Source of the DNA: Bacillus yapensis
GTDB lineage: Bacteria; Bacillota; Bacilli; Bacillales; Cytobacillaceae
Direction of reading: 5' to 3'
Length of the DNA: 64,000 bases
NCBI RefSeq assembly: GCF_005280205.1
Contig: NZ_SUND01000012.1
Coordinates: 1-64,000, forward strand
The first letter of the stretch is position 1. Each line of letters opens with the position of its first letter. This document shows positions 43,868 through 53,525 of this stretch, piece after piece. The translations under genes were made by a program, and so were the position numbers. The notes under the pieces were generated by a model that saw only the letters and a list, made by a program, of their open reading frames with translations, was not told the origin of the DNA and made no database searches.

Positions 43868-44581
43868 ATGAGTTTACTAACCGTAGATATTAAGCAAGCA
43901 GGATACGAAAAAGAGAAGATAGTCATACAAGATATTCATTTCTCATTAGAAAAAGGAGAATTGATCGGCTTAATTGGCCCAAACGGGGCTGGCAAGAGCA
44001 CAACAATTAAGACCATTTTAGGATTAATGGGATTTGTGGAAGGGGAAGCTGTTTTTCTACATGAAGAAAAATATGCGTACATTCCAGAAAGGCCGATATT
44101 TTATGATGAACTAACCTTATGGGAGCATTTAGATTTTGTTGCAGCTGTGGAGCAACTAGAGCAAAAGGAGTATCAACAACATGTAGAGGAACTTCTCCAT
44201 CAATTTAAGTTATATGATGTTGCTCATCAGCTACCTTCAACGTACTCAAAGGGAATGCAGCAAAAGGCGATGTTAATTTTAGCGTTAATCACTAAGCCGT
44301 CTGTATACATAATTGATGAACCGTTCATTGGGCTTGATCCAAGTGCAGTTAAGTTACTCTTAACATCGATTGAGGAAGAAAGAAAACGTGGTGTCGGGAT
44401 CATTATGTCTACTCACGTCCTAGATACGGCAGAGAAAGTATGTGATCGATTTTTGCTAGTGAATGAGGGGGAATTAGCTGCTTCAGGTACATTGGAAGAA
44501 ATACAACAACAGTGTGGATTGGGGAATGCATCGTTATTCGACTGTTTCTACCATATTTCTGAGGGGCAGAAAAATGACTAG
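43868..44581 (+). CDS. ythP: EcsA-like ABC transporter ATPase YthP
   Basis: A 237-residue ATPase. Walker A GPNGAGKSTT near 37, Walker B VYIIDEPFIGLD, switch MSTHVLD. The signature is degenerate (YSKGMQQK), as in EcsA. The ATG at 43868 follows GGGAGGG with 8 bp spacing; a longer ORF start lies within the preceding terminator. It overlaps ythQ by 8 bp. In B. subtilis EcsAB affects secretion and biofilm formation; the specific role of this paralogue is unknown. Confidence 0.85.
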   Translation: MSLLTVDIKQAGYEKEKIVIQDIHFSLEKGELIGLIGPNGAGKSTTIKTILGLMGFVEGEAVFLHEEKYAYIPERPIFYDELTLWEHLDFVAAVEQLEQKEYQQHVEELLHQFKLYDVAHQLPSTYSKGMQQKAMLILALITKPSVYIIDEPFIGLDPSAVKLLLTSIEEERKRGVGIIMSTHVLDTAEKVCDRFLLVNEGELAASGTLEEIQQQCGLGNASLFDCFYHISEGQKND

Positions 44582-45755
44582 TTTTCAGTTGTTTCGTCGC
44601 CGTTTGACGCAGGATTGGTTGTATCAGTTAAGGACGTTTCGTTCCATTGCAGATTGGACAATTTGGTTATATATGATTATCCCCACCATTGTTATTTCTA
44701 TTTTTATTTATCGCTCATGGTGGATTGATGGGGCACCAACATGGATGGAATGGATGCCGGCAAGTATCTTTTTTCTTTTAGGTTATTTCTTTTCATGGAC
44801 GGGAGCGTATCGTTTTTATACGGATGAAGCTGACATGGTGTTTCTCATTAAGAAGGACTCATTATTTATTGGCCTGAGAAAATGGGGTTTTTTCTTCTCG
44901 TTGATCTTTCAAGCAGTAAATACCCTTGTCGTTGTCATTGCACTACTTCCATTCTTAATTCAGCATTTTCAGCTAACATGGGAGCATGCAATCTATTATT
45001 TTGTCTTTTTACTGGCGATGAAGTATTTTGTGATGTACTTGAAATTCCATCTCAAGAAAATCCAAAGTAAAATGAAAAGGATCATCTTGACAGTACTAGC
45101 GTTTCTTTTGTTAAGCTGGTGTGCTCAAGCTATTTCAATCCATTGGACAAGCGGGAACTTTTGGATTGTATTATGTATAGCGGTGATTGTTGGTTTTGTT
45201 GGCACGTTACTCTATTATCCTATTGTAAAGAAGAAATCGTTGTTTAATATAGAGCTAGCAATCGAACAAGCAGAAAAGCTAAAGCTTGTTAGTGCTATCC
45301 ACCAAATGTCGTTTGATATTGAAAAAACGAAAGTATATTCAAGAAAAAAGCCATGGTTATTTCGAAATTCTAAACGGATTTTTAAAAAGAGAACTGCGAG
45401 AAGTGGCTTTCTAGAGTTATTCATCAAAGTATTTATTCGCAACAGCTCATACATATTAACTTACTTACAAATCTGCTCGGCGACTGTGGCTGCTCTAATC
45501 ATCATTCCCCCTATTTGGATGAAGGTGATCATTTTCATAGGGTTTCTACTAATGATGTGGATTTGGTTAGGGATTACTTGGGAGCGTGTTGTTCTTTCAC
45601 ATCCTTTTACGAAAAAATATCAAGGCTATGATGCCTATTTTTCTGCACGTAATTGGGCAGTAGGAGTATTGTTCATCTGTGCAATTTTAGTAGTAGGATT
45701 GCTTGCGGGGAGCGGATATTTTTTGGTCAATCAAATTTCGTTTCCACAAGTATAG
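44574..45755 (+). CDS. ythQ: EcsB-like ABC transporter permease YthQ
   Basis: A 393-residue membrane protein with about 9-10 hydrophobic helices and a basic central loop (KKIQSKMKR). It has the layout of EcsB. The ATG at 44574 (MTSFQLFRRR) follows GAGGGGCAG; the upstream ORF start falls inside ythP. It overlaps ythP by 8 bp, so the two are translationally coupled and form an exporter-like pair. Substrate is unknown. Confidence 0.83.
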   Translation: MTSFQLFRRRLTQDWLYQLRTFRSIADWTIWLYMIIPTIVISIFIYRSWWIDGAPTWMEWMPASIFFLLGYFFSWTGAYRFYTDEADMVFLIKKDSLFIGLRKWGFFFSLIFQAVNTLVVVIALLPFLIQHFQLTWEHAIYYFVFLLAMKYFVMYLKFHLKKIQSKMKRIILTVLAFLLLSWCAQAISIHWTSGNFWIVLCIAVIVGFVGTLLYYPIVKKKSLFNIELAIEQAEKLKLVSAIHQMSFDIEKTKVYSRKKPWLFRNSKRIFKKRTARSGFLELFIKVFIRNSSYILTYLQICSATVAALIIIPPIWMKVIIFIGFLLMMWIWLGITWERVVLSHPFTKKYQGYDAYFSARNWAVGVLFICAILVVGLLAGSGYFLVNQISFPQV

Positions 45756-45835
45756 GGGGGACGAAAAGCAAAGTTCGATTTTTCGTCTAAAATATGCCAT
45801 ATTATAAATATAGATTGATGTATGGAGGAATCACG

Positions 45836-47233
45836 ATGGATTGGATGAAGGAAGTTGAAGCTAGAAAAGAATCCTTAATCAAAGATACTCAGGAGTTATT
45901 GAAAATTAAGAGTCTTTTAGATGAAGAAAATACGACACCAGAGGCTCCGCTTGGAGAAGGTGTTAAGGAAGCATTGCAGTTCATGCTTGATTTAGGCGAG
46001 AAAGATGGATTTACAGCGAAAAATGTAGGCAATTTAGCCGGGCATTTGGAGTTTGGGCAGGGAGAAGAGCTCGTGGGCATTCTTTGCCATGTCGATGTTG
46101 TTCCTGAGGGAGATGGCTGGACAAGCGATCCTTATGCTGCTGAGATTCGTGATGGGAAAATATTTGCTCGTGGCGCGATCGATGACAAGGGGCCGACAAT
46201 GGCTGCATATTATGCAATGAAAATTGTAAAGGACCTTGGTTTGCCATTGAATCGTCGTGTGCGCATGATTATTGGAACTGATGAAGAAAGCGATTGGCGT
46301 TGTGTTGATCATTATTTTGAGAATGAAGAAATGCCATCATTCGGGTTTGCTCCAGATGCCGATTTCCCAATTATTTATGCAGAAAAGGGAATTGCGGATT
46401 ATGATTTAGTGCAAACTGCTAATACTTTTGATTTAAATGCACCAATTGTGGTGGAATCGTTCGAATCTGGAAGACGATACAATATGGTTCCTGATTATGC
46501 AAAAGCGGTGTTAACAGGGGAAATAAAAGATTTACATACACGTTTTGAAAGCTTTTTGAATGAAAAAGGTCTTGTAGGGAAACTTGAAGAGCAAGACGGA
46601 CGAGTAACTTTAGAGGTTGAAGGTGTTTCTGCTCACGGGATGGAGCCGAATAAAGGGAAAAATGCTGGAATATTTTTAGCCCTCTTCCTGTCACAGGAAG
46701 AAATTGATGCAAAGGCTGCACAATATTTTCAGTTTGTGAAAAACTTCTTTTTTGAGGATTCACGTGGAAAAGGATTAGGAATTGCTTATACGGACGATAT
46801 TACAGGTGATTTAACGATTAATGTTGGGAAGCTTTTTTATAGCAAAGAGCTTGGAGGAAAGCTTGGACTTAACATGCGTTACCCTGTCACAACAAATTTA
46901 GAAGAAACAAAGGCAAAGCTTGAGGACAAGATTACTGGTGAAGGTTTCACTATTGAGAACTTCTCGAATTCCAAGCCACACCATGTGGATGAGAACGACT
47001 TCCTCGTGCAAACTCTAAAGAAAGTCTATGAGGAGCAAACAGGTGAAAAAGCAGAATTACTGTCCATCGGTGGCGGCACCTATGCCCGCTCATTAAAATC
47101 AGGTGTTGCATTTGGCCCTCTATTCCCAGGAAGAGAAGACATCGCTCACCAAAAAGATGAGTATATGATTATTGATGATCTACTTAAAGCAACAGCCATA
47201 TATGCTCAAGCAATTTATGAGTTGGCGAAATAG
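45836..47233 (+). CDS. pepV: Dipeptidase PepV (M20 family)
   Basis: A 465-residue M20/PepV dipeptidase using two zinc ions. The metal motifs ILCHVDVVPEG near 78-88, GAIDDKGP near 112 and GTDEESDW near 145 are present, with SAHGMEPNKG and FGPLFPG further on. The ATG at 45836 follows ATGGAGGAA. It is separated from the next gene by a terminator-like hairpin. Confidence 0.94.
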   Translation: MDWMKEVEARKESLIKDTQELLKIKSLLDEENTTPEAPLGEGVKEALQFMLDLGEKDGFTAKNVGNLAGHLEFGQGEELVGILCHVDVVPEGDGWTSDPYAAEIRDGKIFARGAIDDKGPTMAAYYAMKIVKDLGLPLNRRVRMIIGTDEESDWRCVDHYFENEEMPSFGFAPDADFPIIYAEKGIADYDLVQTANTFDLNAPIVVESFESGRRYNMVPDYAKAVLTGEIKDLHTRFESFLNEKGLVGKLEEQDGRVTLEVEGVSAHGMEPNKGKNAGIFLALFLSQEEIDAKAAQYFQFVKNFFFEDSRGKGLGIAYTDDITGDLTINVGKLFYSKELGGKLGLNMRYPVTTNLEETKAKLEDKITGEGFTIENFSNSKPHHVDENDFLVQTLKKVYEEQTGEKAELLSIGGGTYARSLKSGVAFGPLFPGREDIAHQKDEYMIIDDLLKATAIYAQAIYELAK

Positions 47234-47381
47234 ATAACAAACAAGAAGGCTTGGACAAAATGATATAATTCCTCCTGTGAATCGTACTTTGAACATTACT
47301 GCTAAAATAAATGATCTTCGGTAGAAGGAAATCAGGGTTTATGGTAATATCACATTAGGAAAATGAAGGCAATGTAACCTA

Positions 47382-47421
47382 TGGGTTCAACCTCGCTGAA
47401 AAGTGGGTTGGACCCTTTTTT
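47382..47421 (+). terminator. Hairpin with T run between pepV and the nucleotidyltransferase-like gene
   Basis: GGGTTCAACC and GGGTTGGACCC pair (one G:T) across a 12 nt loop, followed by six T. It ends 30 bp before the next ATG, so it could act either as pepV terminator or as a leader attenuator. Confidence 0.75.
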
Positions 47422-47450
47422 GCATTCTTAAAATTAAAGGAGGACAGTTA

Positions 47451-48227
47451 ATGTTAAGAACAGAAAAGCTATTGCATCGGCTGGACGAGATTGGAAAATC
47501 GCTCGAAAGAAAAGGGGGTGCCCTATTATTATTGGGTGTGGGTTCTGTTGGAATTGAGACTGCTAGACTGGACGATTATTCAGATTTGGATTTCTTTGTT
47601 ATTGTAAAGCCAGAGCAGAAAAGCAGATATATCGACCATTTGGATTGGCTAGAAGAAGTTCAGCCTTTAGCCTATTCTTTTAAGAATTCGGAAATAGGAT
47701 ATAAAATTTTGTTCGAGGACGGCATTTATGGTGAATATGCAGTATTTGAGGAATCGGAGCTGATTAATAGTTCTTATACGGAAGGGAGAGTCGTTTGGAA
47801 GGATCCCTCGTACAACAACCCGGGAATTTCAAAACCTTCCAACCCGATACCTAGCCCCAAAAAAGATTCATTAGACTATCCTTTGAACGAAGCTTTAACG
47901 AATCTCTATGTGGGACTCGGCCGTTTTGCCAGGGGAGAGCGTCTATCAGCGACGAGGTTCATACAAGGTTATGCTGTCGACAGGATCTTATCTGTACTTC
48001 ATTTGCTGGAACAAGAGCAGGATTACTTTCCCGATCCTTTCGGGAACGAGAGACGCTTGGAACAAAGATTCCCTCGTTTCGCGGAAATCATTGCTGATAT
48101 GATACAGGGATATGAGCAGGTACCCGAATCGGCACTTCGAATTTTAAGCTTCATAGAAGAAGTGTATCCCGTTAATCGAAAACTAAGCGATGAAATACGA
48201 CGTTTAGCCCAAATATCTTGCCGTTAA
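47451..48227 (+). CDS. Nucleotidyltransferase-domain protein
   Basis: A 258-residue protein beginning with a nucleotidyltransferase fold: LLLGVGSVGIETARLDDYSDLDFFVIV gives the GS...D-x-D metal motif (D-L-D at about 49-51). The rest is helical and could bind a nucleotide or a small molecule. A substrate cannot be named. The ATG at 47451 has AAAGGAGG 6 bp upstream. In B. subtilis the neighbours pepV and ytkP are adjacent, so this gene is an insertion at the locus. Confidence 0.7.
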   Translation: MLRTEKLLHRLDEIGKSLERKGGALLLLGVGSVGIETARLDDYSDLDFFVIVKPEQKSRYIDHLDWLEEVQPLAYSFKNSEIGYKILFEDGIYGEYAVFEESELINSSYTEGRVVWKDPSYNNPGISKPSNPIPSPKKDSLDYPLNEALTNLYVGLGRFARGERLSATRFIQGYAVDRILSVLHLLEQEQDYFPDPFGNERRLEQRFPRFAEIIADMIQGYEQVPESALRILSFIEEVYPVNRKLSDEIRRLAQISCR

Positions 48228-48354
48228 CAAAGGCGTTGAATCTTATCATAAAACTAACCAGCTTCTTTAGTTCAATAACTTCCTCAAAAAAGGCAGTAAT
48301 CCTTTTGAGACTATCACCAACCGTTGGGAAGTAATAGTTATATTAATACTTCAT

Positions 48355-48395
48355 TCAAAAAAATACAGACCAAATCAATAAGATTTGGTCTGCTA
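48355..48395 (-). terminator. Terminator of cysK
   Basis: On the minus strand AGACCAAATC-TTATT-GATTTGGTCT followed by GTATTTTTTTG. Its 10 bp stem is the same as the mnmM terminator at 30155-30192. Confidence 0.85.
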
Positions 48396-48454
48396 CTTAC
48401 TATGCTTTTTTCTCCATAAAACGGAACTACGTCATCAGACGGCCGATTTCTTTT

Positions 48455-49390
48455 TTATGAGTGAAATTGAAAAACATCTGTAGATAAGTATCTCTCACCG
48501 GTGTCTGCTGTCATACAAACAACAGCGTCATTCGGTCCTAATGTTTTTGCTACTTGAAGGGCTGTGTAGCAAGCTGCACCAGAAGATGGACCCACTAGTA
48601 TCCCTTCTTCACTTGCTAGGCGACGCGTAATGTCGTAAGCATCCTCATCGGTAACTAAGTGAATTTCGTCGTACACATTTGGATTTAAGGTGTCTGGTAC
48701 AAATCCAGGGCTTGTCCCAACGAGCTTATGCTTACCAGGCTGACCTCCTGACAATACAGGTGAACCAGCAGGCTCAACGACGTGTACTTTAATATCCTCA
48801 TAGTGTTCCTTTAAGACTTCACCAGTTCCTGTGATAGTACCACCTGTACCTGATGTTGCAACAAATGCCTTTAGCTCTTTGCCAATTTCCTTCATCGCTT
48901 CGATAATCTCGACCGCTGTTGTTTGACGGTGAGCATCAGGGTTTGCTGCGTTTTCAAACTGCATCGGAATAAAGCTATTCGGAATTTCCTTCGCTAATTC
49001 TTCTGCTTTTTTGATTGAGCCTGGCATTTTTTCATCCCCAGGGGTTAACACTACATCTGCACCATATGCTTTTAAAATATTGATTCTTTCTTGTGACATC
49101 GTGTCAGGCATTACTAAAATAGCTTTATATCCACGAGCTGCGGCGTTCATGGCAAGTCCGATTCCAGTGTTGCCGCTCGTTGGCTCGATGATTGTGGAGC
49201 CTTCTTTTAAAAGTCCCTGTTTTTCCGCTTCAATAATCATATTGTAAGCTGCACGGTCTTTGACACTGCGACTTGGATTAAAATATTCCAACTTTAAATA
49301 AACGGAAGCGCCATTTTCAGGAGCCAAGCGGTTTAGCTTTACGAGTGGAGTATCTCCAATTAAATCAGAGATATTTTGAACGACTTTCAT
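48455..49390 (-). CDS. cysK: Cysteine synthase (O-acetylserine sulfhydrylase), YtkP
   Basis: A PLP enzyme of 311 residues that makes cysteine from O-acetylserine and sulfide. The PLP lysine is K44 in NPSRSVKDR; the PSTGSxNTG-type binding site is TSGNTGIGL near 72 and the phosphate loop is ATSGTGGT near 177. It equals B. subtilis YtkP by gene context (next to thpR). The main CysK could lie elsewhere, so the isozyme is not certain. The ATG at 49390 follows GAGGAAGATTTT. Confidence 0.9.
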   Translation of the reverse strand: MKVVQNISDLIGDTPLVKLNRLAPENGASVYLKLEYFNPSRSVKDRAAYNMIIEAEKQGLLKEGSTIIEPTSGNTGIGLAMNAAARGYKAILVMPDTMSQERINILKAYGADVVLTPGDEKMPGSIKKAEELAKEIPNSFIPMQFENAANPDAHRQTTAVEIIEAMKEIGKELKAFVATSGTGGTITGTGEVLKEHYEDIKVHVVEPAGSPVLSGGQPGKHKLVGTSPGFVPDTLNPNVYDEIHLVTDEDAYDITRRLASEEGILVGPSSGAACYTALQVAKTLGPNDAVVCMTADTGERYLSTDVFQFHS

Positions 49391-49575
49391 AAAATCTTCC
49401 TCTCTTTATTCCATGAGGCATTTACATATGCCTCCATTTCGTTGTTCTTCATTATTATCATATCGAAAATAAACTATTCTGGGCAACTATTCGGACTAGA
49501 AAAGATTTACTCGAATCCCTTTACAACAAAATATCTGTTAAAATAATGTAAATGATTCTCAGAAAGGACGATATA

Positions 49576-50136
49576 ATGGAAAAGAAGACACATTATTTTT
49601 ATGCGTTGAAATTGCCTCATGAAGTGAAGCTTCAATTAGCGAAGATATGCAACCAGCTTCAGTTTCCTTTCGACCGTTGGGTTCACCAGGAGGATTACCA
49701 TATTACCTTGGCTTTCTTAGGCTATGCTAATAAGGAGCAGCTTCAAGCCTCACTCCATTTTGTGAGAGAAATGCTCGCTGAAAGCCATTCTTTTCCGTTA
49801 ACAATCGATCACTTAGGGGTTTTTGGAAAAAAGGACTCACCACGTATTTTCTGGGCAGGAACAGAACCTGAAGAACGTTTATCGAAATTGAGAAAATTAG
49901 TCTATAATGCATGTCATAAAGCTGAATTTCAACTTGAAACAAGACCCTTTCATCCTCATATAACGTTAGCGAGAAAGTGGACGGGAGATATTCCTTTTTC
50001 AGATAGTATACTCACTCAAAAGAATCCCTTTGTGCAAGATACAATTAACTTTCAAGCAAATGAAGTTGTTTTATATAAGACAGACTTAGTAAAAGTGCCG
50101 AAATATGAGGTAGTAGAGTCATTTAGATTAAACTAG
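49576..50136 (+). CDS. thpR: RNA 2',3'-cyclic phosphodiesterase ThpR (YtlP, LigT-like)
   Basis: A 186-residue 2H-phosphoesterase. The two HxTx motifs are H42-I-T-L and H128-I-T-L, as the family needs. It opens 2',3'-cyclic phosphates of RNA, and in other bacteria ligates tRNA halves in vitro. The ATG at 49576 follows AAAGGACG. It forms a likely operon with ytlQ. Confidence 0.9.
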   Translation: MEKKTHYFYALKLPHEVKLQLAKICNQLQFPFDRWVHQEDYHITLAFLGYANKEQLQASLHFVREMLAESHSFPLTIDHLGVFGKKDSPRIFWAGTEPEERLSKLRKLVYNACHKAEFQLETRPFHPHITLARKWTGDIPFSDSILTQKNPFVQDTINFQANEVVLYKTDLVKVPKYEVVESFRLN

Positions 50137-50160
50137 TAGTTCTTTAAGGATGGATAATAA

Positions 50161-51114
50161 ATGGGACAGTTAATAAAATTGCAGGATTATGTTTCGCGGT
50201 ACGAACAGGATATTTTTCTATATCCGTCTCGTTTTGTGAGATTAAAAAAGCAGCAATGGGACAAGCTTCATCAGGCTTGGGAAGAAGGGGAATTTCCACA
50301 AGCTGTAGAAGAACCACAAACACAAGAATGGTTTGAAGAAGAGAAGGAACCTTTTTTACATAAAATCAAAGGGCTCTTGAGAAAAGGAAAGCAAGAAAGT
50401 GAACAAGAGGAAGTTGTTAAGACAGAAGAATCTCCCTTTGCGCCAACTTTCACTCATCGACCAACCACTGTCGATGAACTAAAGCGCCATTTCTTAGAAC
50501 AGTTGTTTCATTTTCAAATGAAGTGGGCGAGTACAACTTTAGCAGAGAAAACCTATGTCAATAAAAAGTATTATTACGATGACCGGCTGAAGTATTTTTT
50601 ACAAAGGTTTCCTGACACTTTCCTTGTGTTGTATCATCCGATTTTTCTGTTGAAAAAAGCTCCAGTTGAGGTCGAGCCGATTGTGATTACGCCAACGGAT
50701 ATTTGGTGTATTTCTTTCTTAGAGCAAGAGGAGTCAGCAGTATTTGTTGGTTCCAATGACCATTTTTGGACCAAACGCAATCAAAAGCAGGAAGAAAAGG
50801 TATTAAACCCTTTACTAGGCTTAAATAGAACGGAAAAAATTGTGAAACAAGTCTTAAAAATGTACGAAATTGAGCTTCCGGTTCATAAAGTGGTTTTATC
50901 TCGGAACGGATATATTGATTTTCCAGCAGTACCTTATGATATAAAACTGATCGAGAAACGAAATTATGAACAGTGGTTCCAACAGATGAGAGCACATCGC
51001 TCACCATTGAAGCATGTACAGCTTAAAGCCGCTCAGTCTCTTCTTCAATATTGTCTTACAACGAGTGTTCGTCGAGTTGAATGGGCGTCGGAATCTGAAC
51101 AAGAATCTGAATAA
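50161..51114 (+). CDS. ytlQ: Conserved protein YtlQ
   Basis: A 317-residue soluble protein. It has a charged region around residues 60-110 and a C-terminal half that resembles a nuclease-related (NERD-like) fold without clear catalytic residues. Gene order (thpR, this gene, ytlR) matches B. subtilis ytlPQR. Function is unknown. The ATG follows AAGGATGGATAATAA, 24 bp after thpR. Confidence 0.75.
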   Translation: MGQLIKLQDYVSRYEQDIFLYPSRFVRLKKQQWDKLHQAWEEGEFPQAVEEPQTQEWFEEEKEPFLHKIKGLLRKGKQESEQEEVVKTEESPFAPTFTHRPTTVDELKRHFLEQLFHFQMKWASTTLAEKTYVNKKYYYDDRLKYFLQRFPDTFLVLYHPIFLLKKAPVEVEPIVITPTDIWCISFLEQEESAVFVGSNDHFWTKRNQKQEEKVLNPLLGLNRTEKIVKQVLKMYEIELPVHKVVLSRNGYIDFPAVPYDIKLIEKRNYEQWFQQMRAHRSPLKHVQLKAAQSLLQYCLTTSVRRVEWASESEQESE

Positions 51115-51129
51115 ATGTAGGTTGATTGA

Positions 51130-52077
51130 ATGAGAAATTTATATGTAATCATTAATCCTCAAGCGAAAAATGGGTACTCAAAAAAGGTCTGGTTAGATGT
51201 CGAAAAGGAGTTACAATCAAGGCAGATTCCTTATACGGCTTTTAATACAGAATATCCTGGACATGCAACAGAACTAGCGAGGTCCATTTGCAAGGAAACC
51301 AAGCATGAGGATAAAGTGGTAATTGTTGTGATTGGTGGCGATGGCACCTTACATGAAGTAATCAATGGAACTGTAGGTGCAAAAAATGTCTCTGTCGGTT
51401 TTATACCAGGAGGCTCTGGTAATGATTTCAGCAGAGGCTATGGCATTCCGAAAAATCACCTCTCGGCTTTGAACCTTTTATTAAAACAAATCGATTTGCA
51501 GCCGATATTAGTAGATGTAGGTGAAATTGTACATAGCGAAGAAAAAACGACCTATTTTGTGAATAATATGGGGGCCGGCTTTGATGCCCTAATTACAAAA
51601 GAAGCGAACCATTCAAAACTAAAAAAAGTGATGAATCGTTTTTCCCTTGGGAATTTAATTTACGCTTATTTTGTTCTGAAAAAGCTTTTTACGTTTAAAC
51701 GTACTGTAGTAAATATGACCATTGATGGGAAAAAATATAAATTTGAACAGACGTGGTTTGTGACTGTTTCGAATCAACCGTACTACGGTGGAGGAATGAA
51801 AATTTCTCCGAAGGCATCGGTTCGTGATGGATTATTAAATGTCACGGTCGTCCAAAATCTTTCAAGAATGAAGTTTCTATTTGTCTTTATTACAGTATTT
51901 TGGGGTGGACATGAGCGAATGAAAGAAGTGAAAAATTTTCTTGGAAAAGAGATTTTAATAGAATCCAAGGATCCACTTTTTGTTCATGCCGATGGAGAAT
52001 TTATCGGGGAAACGCCAGTTAGTATCCAAGCTTGTCCGCAAGTTCTACCTTTAGTAACTAGGGAAATAGATAAATAG
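51130..52077 (+). CDS. ytlR: Diacylglycerol/lipid kinase YtlR
   Basis: A 315-residue DgkB/YegS-like kinase. Nucleotide-binding motif GGDGTLHEV (G69-G70-D71-G72-T73) and the PGGSGNDFSRGYG motif near 95-107 are complete. B. subtilis YtlR belongs to the diacylglycerol kinase family. Substrate specificity is not provable from sequence. The ATG follows GTAGGTTGATTGA, 15 bp after ytlQ. Confidence 0.87.
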   Translation: MRNLYVIINPQAKNGYSKKVWLDVEKELQSRQIPYTAFNTEYPGHATELARSICKETKHEDKVVIVVIGGDGTLHEVINGTVGAKNVSVGFIPGGSGNDFSRGYGIPKNHLSALNLLLKQIDLQPILVDVGEIVHSEEKTTYFVNNMGAGFDALITKEANHSKLKKVMNRFSLGNLIYAYFVLKKLFTFKRTVVNMTIDGKKYKFEQTWFVTVSNQPYYGGGMKISPKASVRDGLLNVTVVQNLSRMKFLFVFITVFWGGHERMKEVKNFLGKEILIESKDPLFVHADGEFIGETPVSIQACPQVLPLVTREIDK

Positions 52078-52201
52078 GGTACTTGACGATAAATGGTATT
52101 TGGAGATAAAATTTAAAAGATTAATGAATGCAGTTGCACTTATATGTATTTAAAAAATGATTCGATTTTTGATTAGGTATCTTTATTATGAAGTTTACAC
52201 A

Positions 52202-52248
52202 AGATAGCTATTGTTGGGTTCTTGCTTCAGTAGCTGTCTTTTTTATTC
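52202..52248 (+). terminator. Terminator of ytlQ-ytlR
   Basis: AGATAGCTATTG pairs with CAGTAGCTGTCT (12 bp, two G:U) across a 14 nt loop, then TTTTTTATT. Confidence 0.85.
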
Positions 52249-52319
52249 TTACTACGTATTTTGTGATTTTAGCACTCTACTTTGCAAAGCTGAATTGCAT
52301 CAAATGAAGGTGAACAATT

Positions 52320-53102
52320 TTGGAACACTTATTTGGACAAGAATGGGAAATTGTCCCTGCTGGAGGGGCAACTGGAGAAGCATTTTTTGCACAGCATAAT
52401 GGACAAAGACTTTTCTTAAAGCGAAATTCCTCTCCGTTCCTTGCCGTTTTATCAGCAGAAGGAATTGTTCCAAAGCTTATTTGGACAAAGAGATTAGAGA
52501 GTGGAGATGTAATTACAGCGCAGCAATGGCTAGAGGGAAGAGAGCTTAAGCCCCCTGAAATGAATCATGAGAGGGTAGCCAAGCTTCTTCACAAAATCCA
52601 TTGTTCAGACCCACTCCTAAGCATGTTAAAAAGAATGGGGAAAGCCCCATTACAACCAAATTATCTCCTTTATTCAATTGAGGAAACATTGGATCAAGAG
52701 TTACTTGCTCATCCAACAGTCACGTCATCCATACAGTTTTTGAAAAATGAACTTGCGAATATCCCAACGGATCTTCAGGTTGTGTGCCACGGGGACGTCA
52801 ATCATAACAATTGGCTCTTGACTGAGGAAGATGACCAGTTGTATTTAATCGATTGGGATGGTGCCATGATTGGTGACCCAGCAATTGATTTAGGAATGAT
52901 GCTGTATTGGTATATCCCACAGGAAAAATGGGTTGATTGGGTTCGTCTTTACGGCATTGAACTAACCGACCATCTACGTCTACGCATGAAATGGTATTTT
53001 GTTGCTCAGACGTTAAATTCGATTCAATGGTTAAAAGATAAAGAGCGAATAGAAGAAATGGAGAAGTCACTCCATGTTATCGAAGAACTTCTTCTTTTCT
53101 AA
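52320..53102 (+). CDS. ytmP: Phosphotransferase family protein YtmP
   Basis: A 260-residue aminoglycoside-phosphotransferase/choline-kinase-like enzyme. The catalytic Asp lies in CHGDVNHNNW (H157-G-D159), and the metal Asp in YLIDWDGAMIGDP (residues 175-187). The physiological substrate is unknown. The TTG at 52320 has AAGGTG 9 bp upstream and is the annotated-type start. It is convergent with ytzH, as in B. subtilis. Confidence 0.83.
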   Translation: MEHLFGQEWEIVPAGGATGEAFFAQHNGQRLFLKRNSSPFLAVLSAEGIVPKLIWTKRLESGDVITAQQWLEGRELKPPEMNHERVAKLLHKIHCSDPLLSMLKRMGKAPLQPNYLLYSIEETLDQELLAHPTVTSSIQFLKNELANIPTDLQVVCHGDVNHNNWLLTEEDDQLYLIDWDGAMIGDPAIDLGMMLYWYIPQEKWVDWVRLYGIELTDHLRLRMKWYFVAQTLNSIQWLKDKERIEEMEKSLHVIEELLLF

Positions 53103-53368
53103 GAAAACTGGTCAACGTCACTGACCCATTGGGACAATTGCTGTTGATGAGATTCAATATGCTGGTCCAAATTATTAGATTGTATCCCGTTCTGACTATA
53201 ATTGTGGATTTGTTCTAATACATTTGGATTGAGATTAGATTCGTCTTTTAAAGATTGGACAAGTCGTTCTAGTTGTTCCAGTTCGGAGACAGACCCGCAG
53301 CAATCCACTTGATGATTGCTCAAAATATCTTTTAATAGTTCAACTTGATTTTGTTGATTGAGAGGCAT
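53099..53368 (-). CDS. ytzH: YtzH-like protein
   Basis: An 89-residue acidic, helical protein (LNQQNQVELLKDILSNHQ...), with two vicinal cysteines (VDCCGS). It matches the YtzH family by length and gene context (ytmP-ytzH-trmB). Function is unknown. The ATG at 53368 has AAGGGTGG 5 bp upstream; the ORF extension to 53614 overlaps trmB and is rejected. It overlaps the ytmP stop by 4 bp. Confidence 0.78.
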   Translation of the reverse strand: MPLNQQNQVELLKDILSNHQVDCCGSVSELEQLERLVQSLKDESNLNPNVLEQIHNYSQNGIQSNNLDQHIESHQQQLSQWVSDVDQFS

Positions 53369-53525
53369 CGGTACCACCCTTTCGATACGGACAGATTTTA
53401 AAAGGAATTCACATCTAGCATGTGGATTCCTTTTCTTGATTATGCATCGTGTCATAACGGTGCTTGCGCTTTTTTTATACACATGATATGTTGTTTTGTA
53501 TGAATATTTTTTTAGGGGTGTACAA

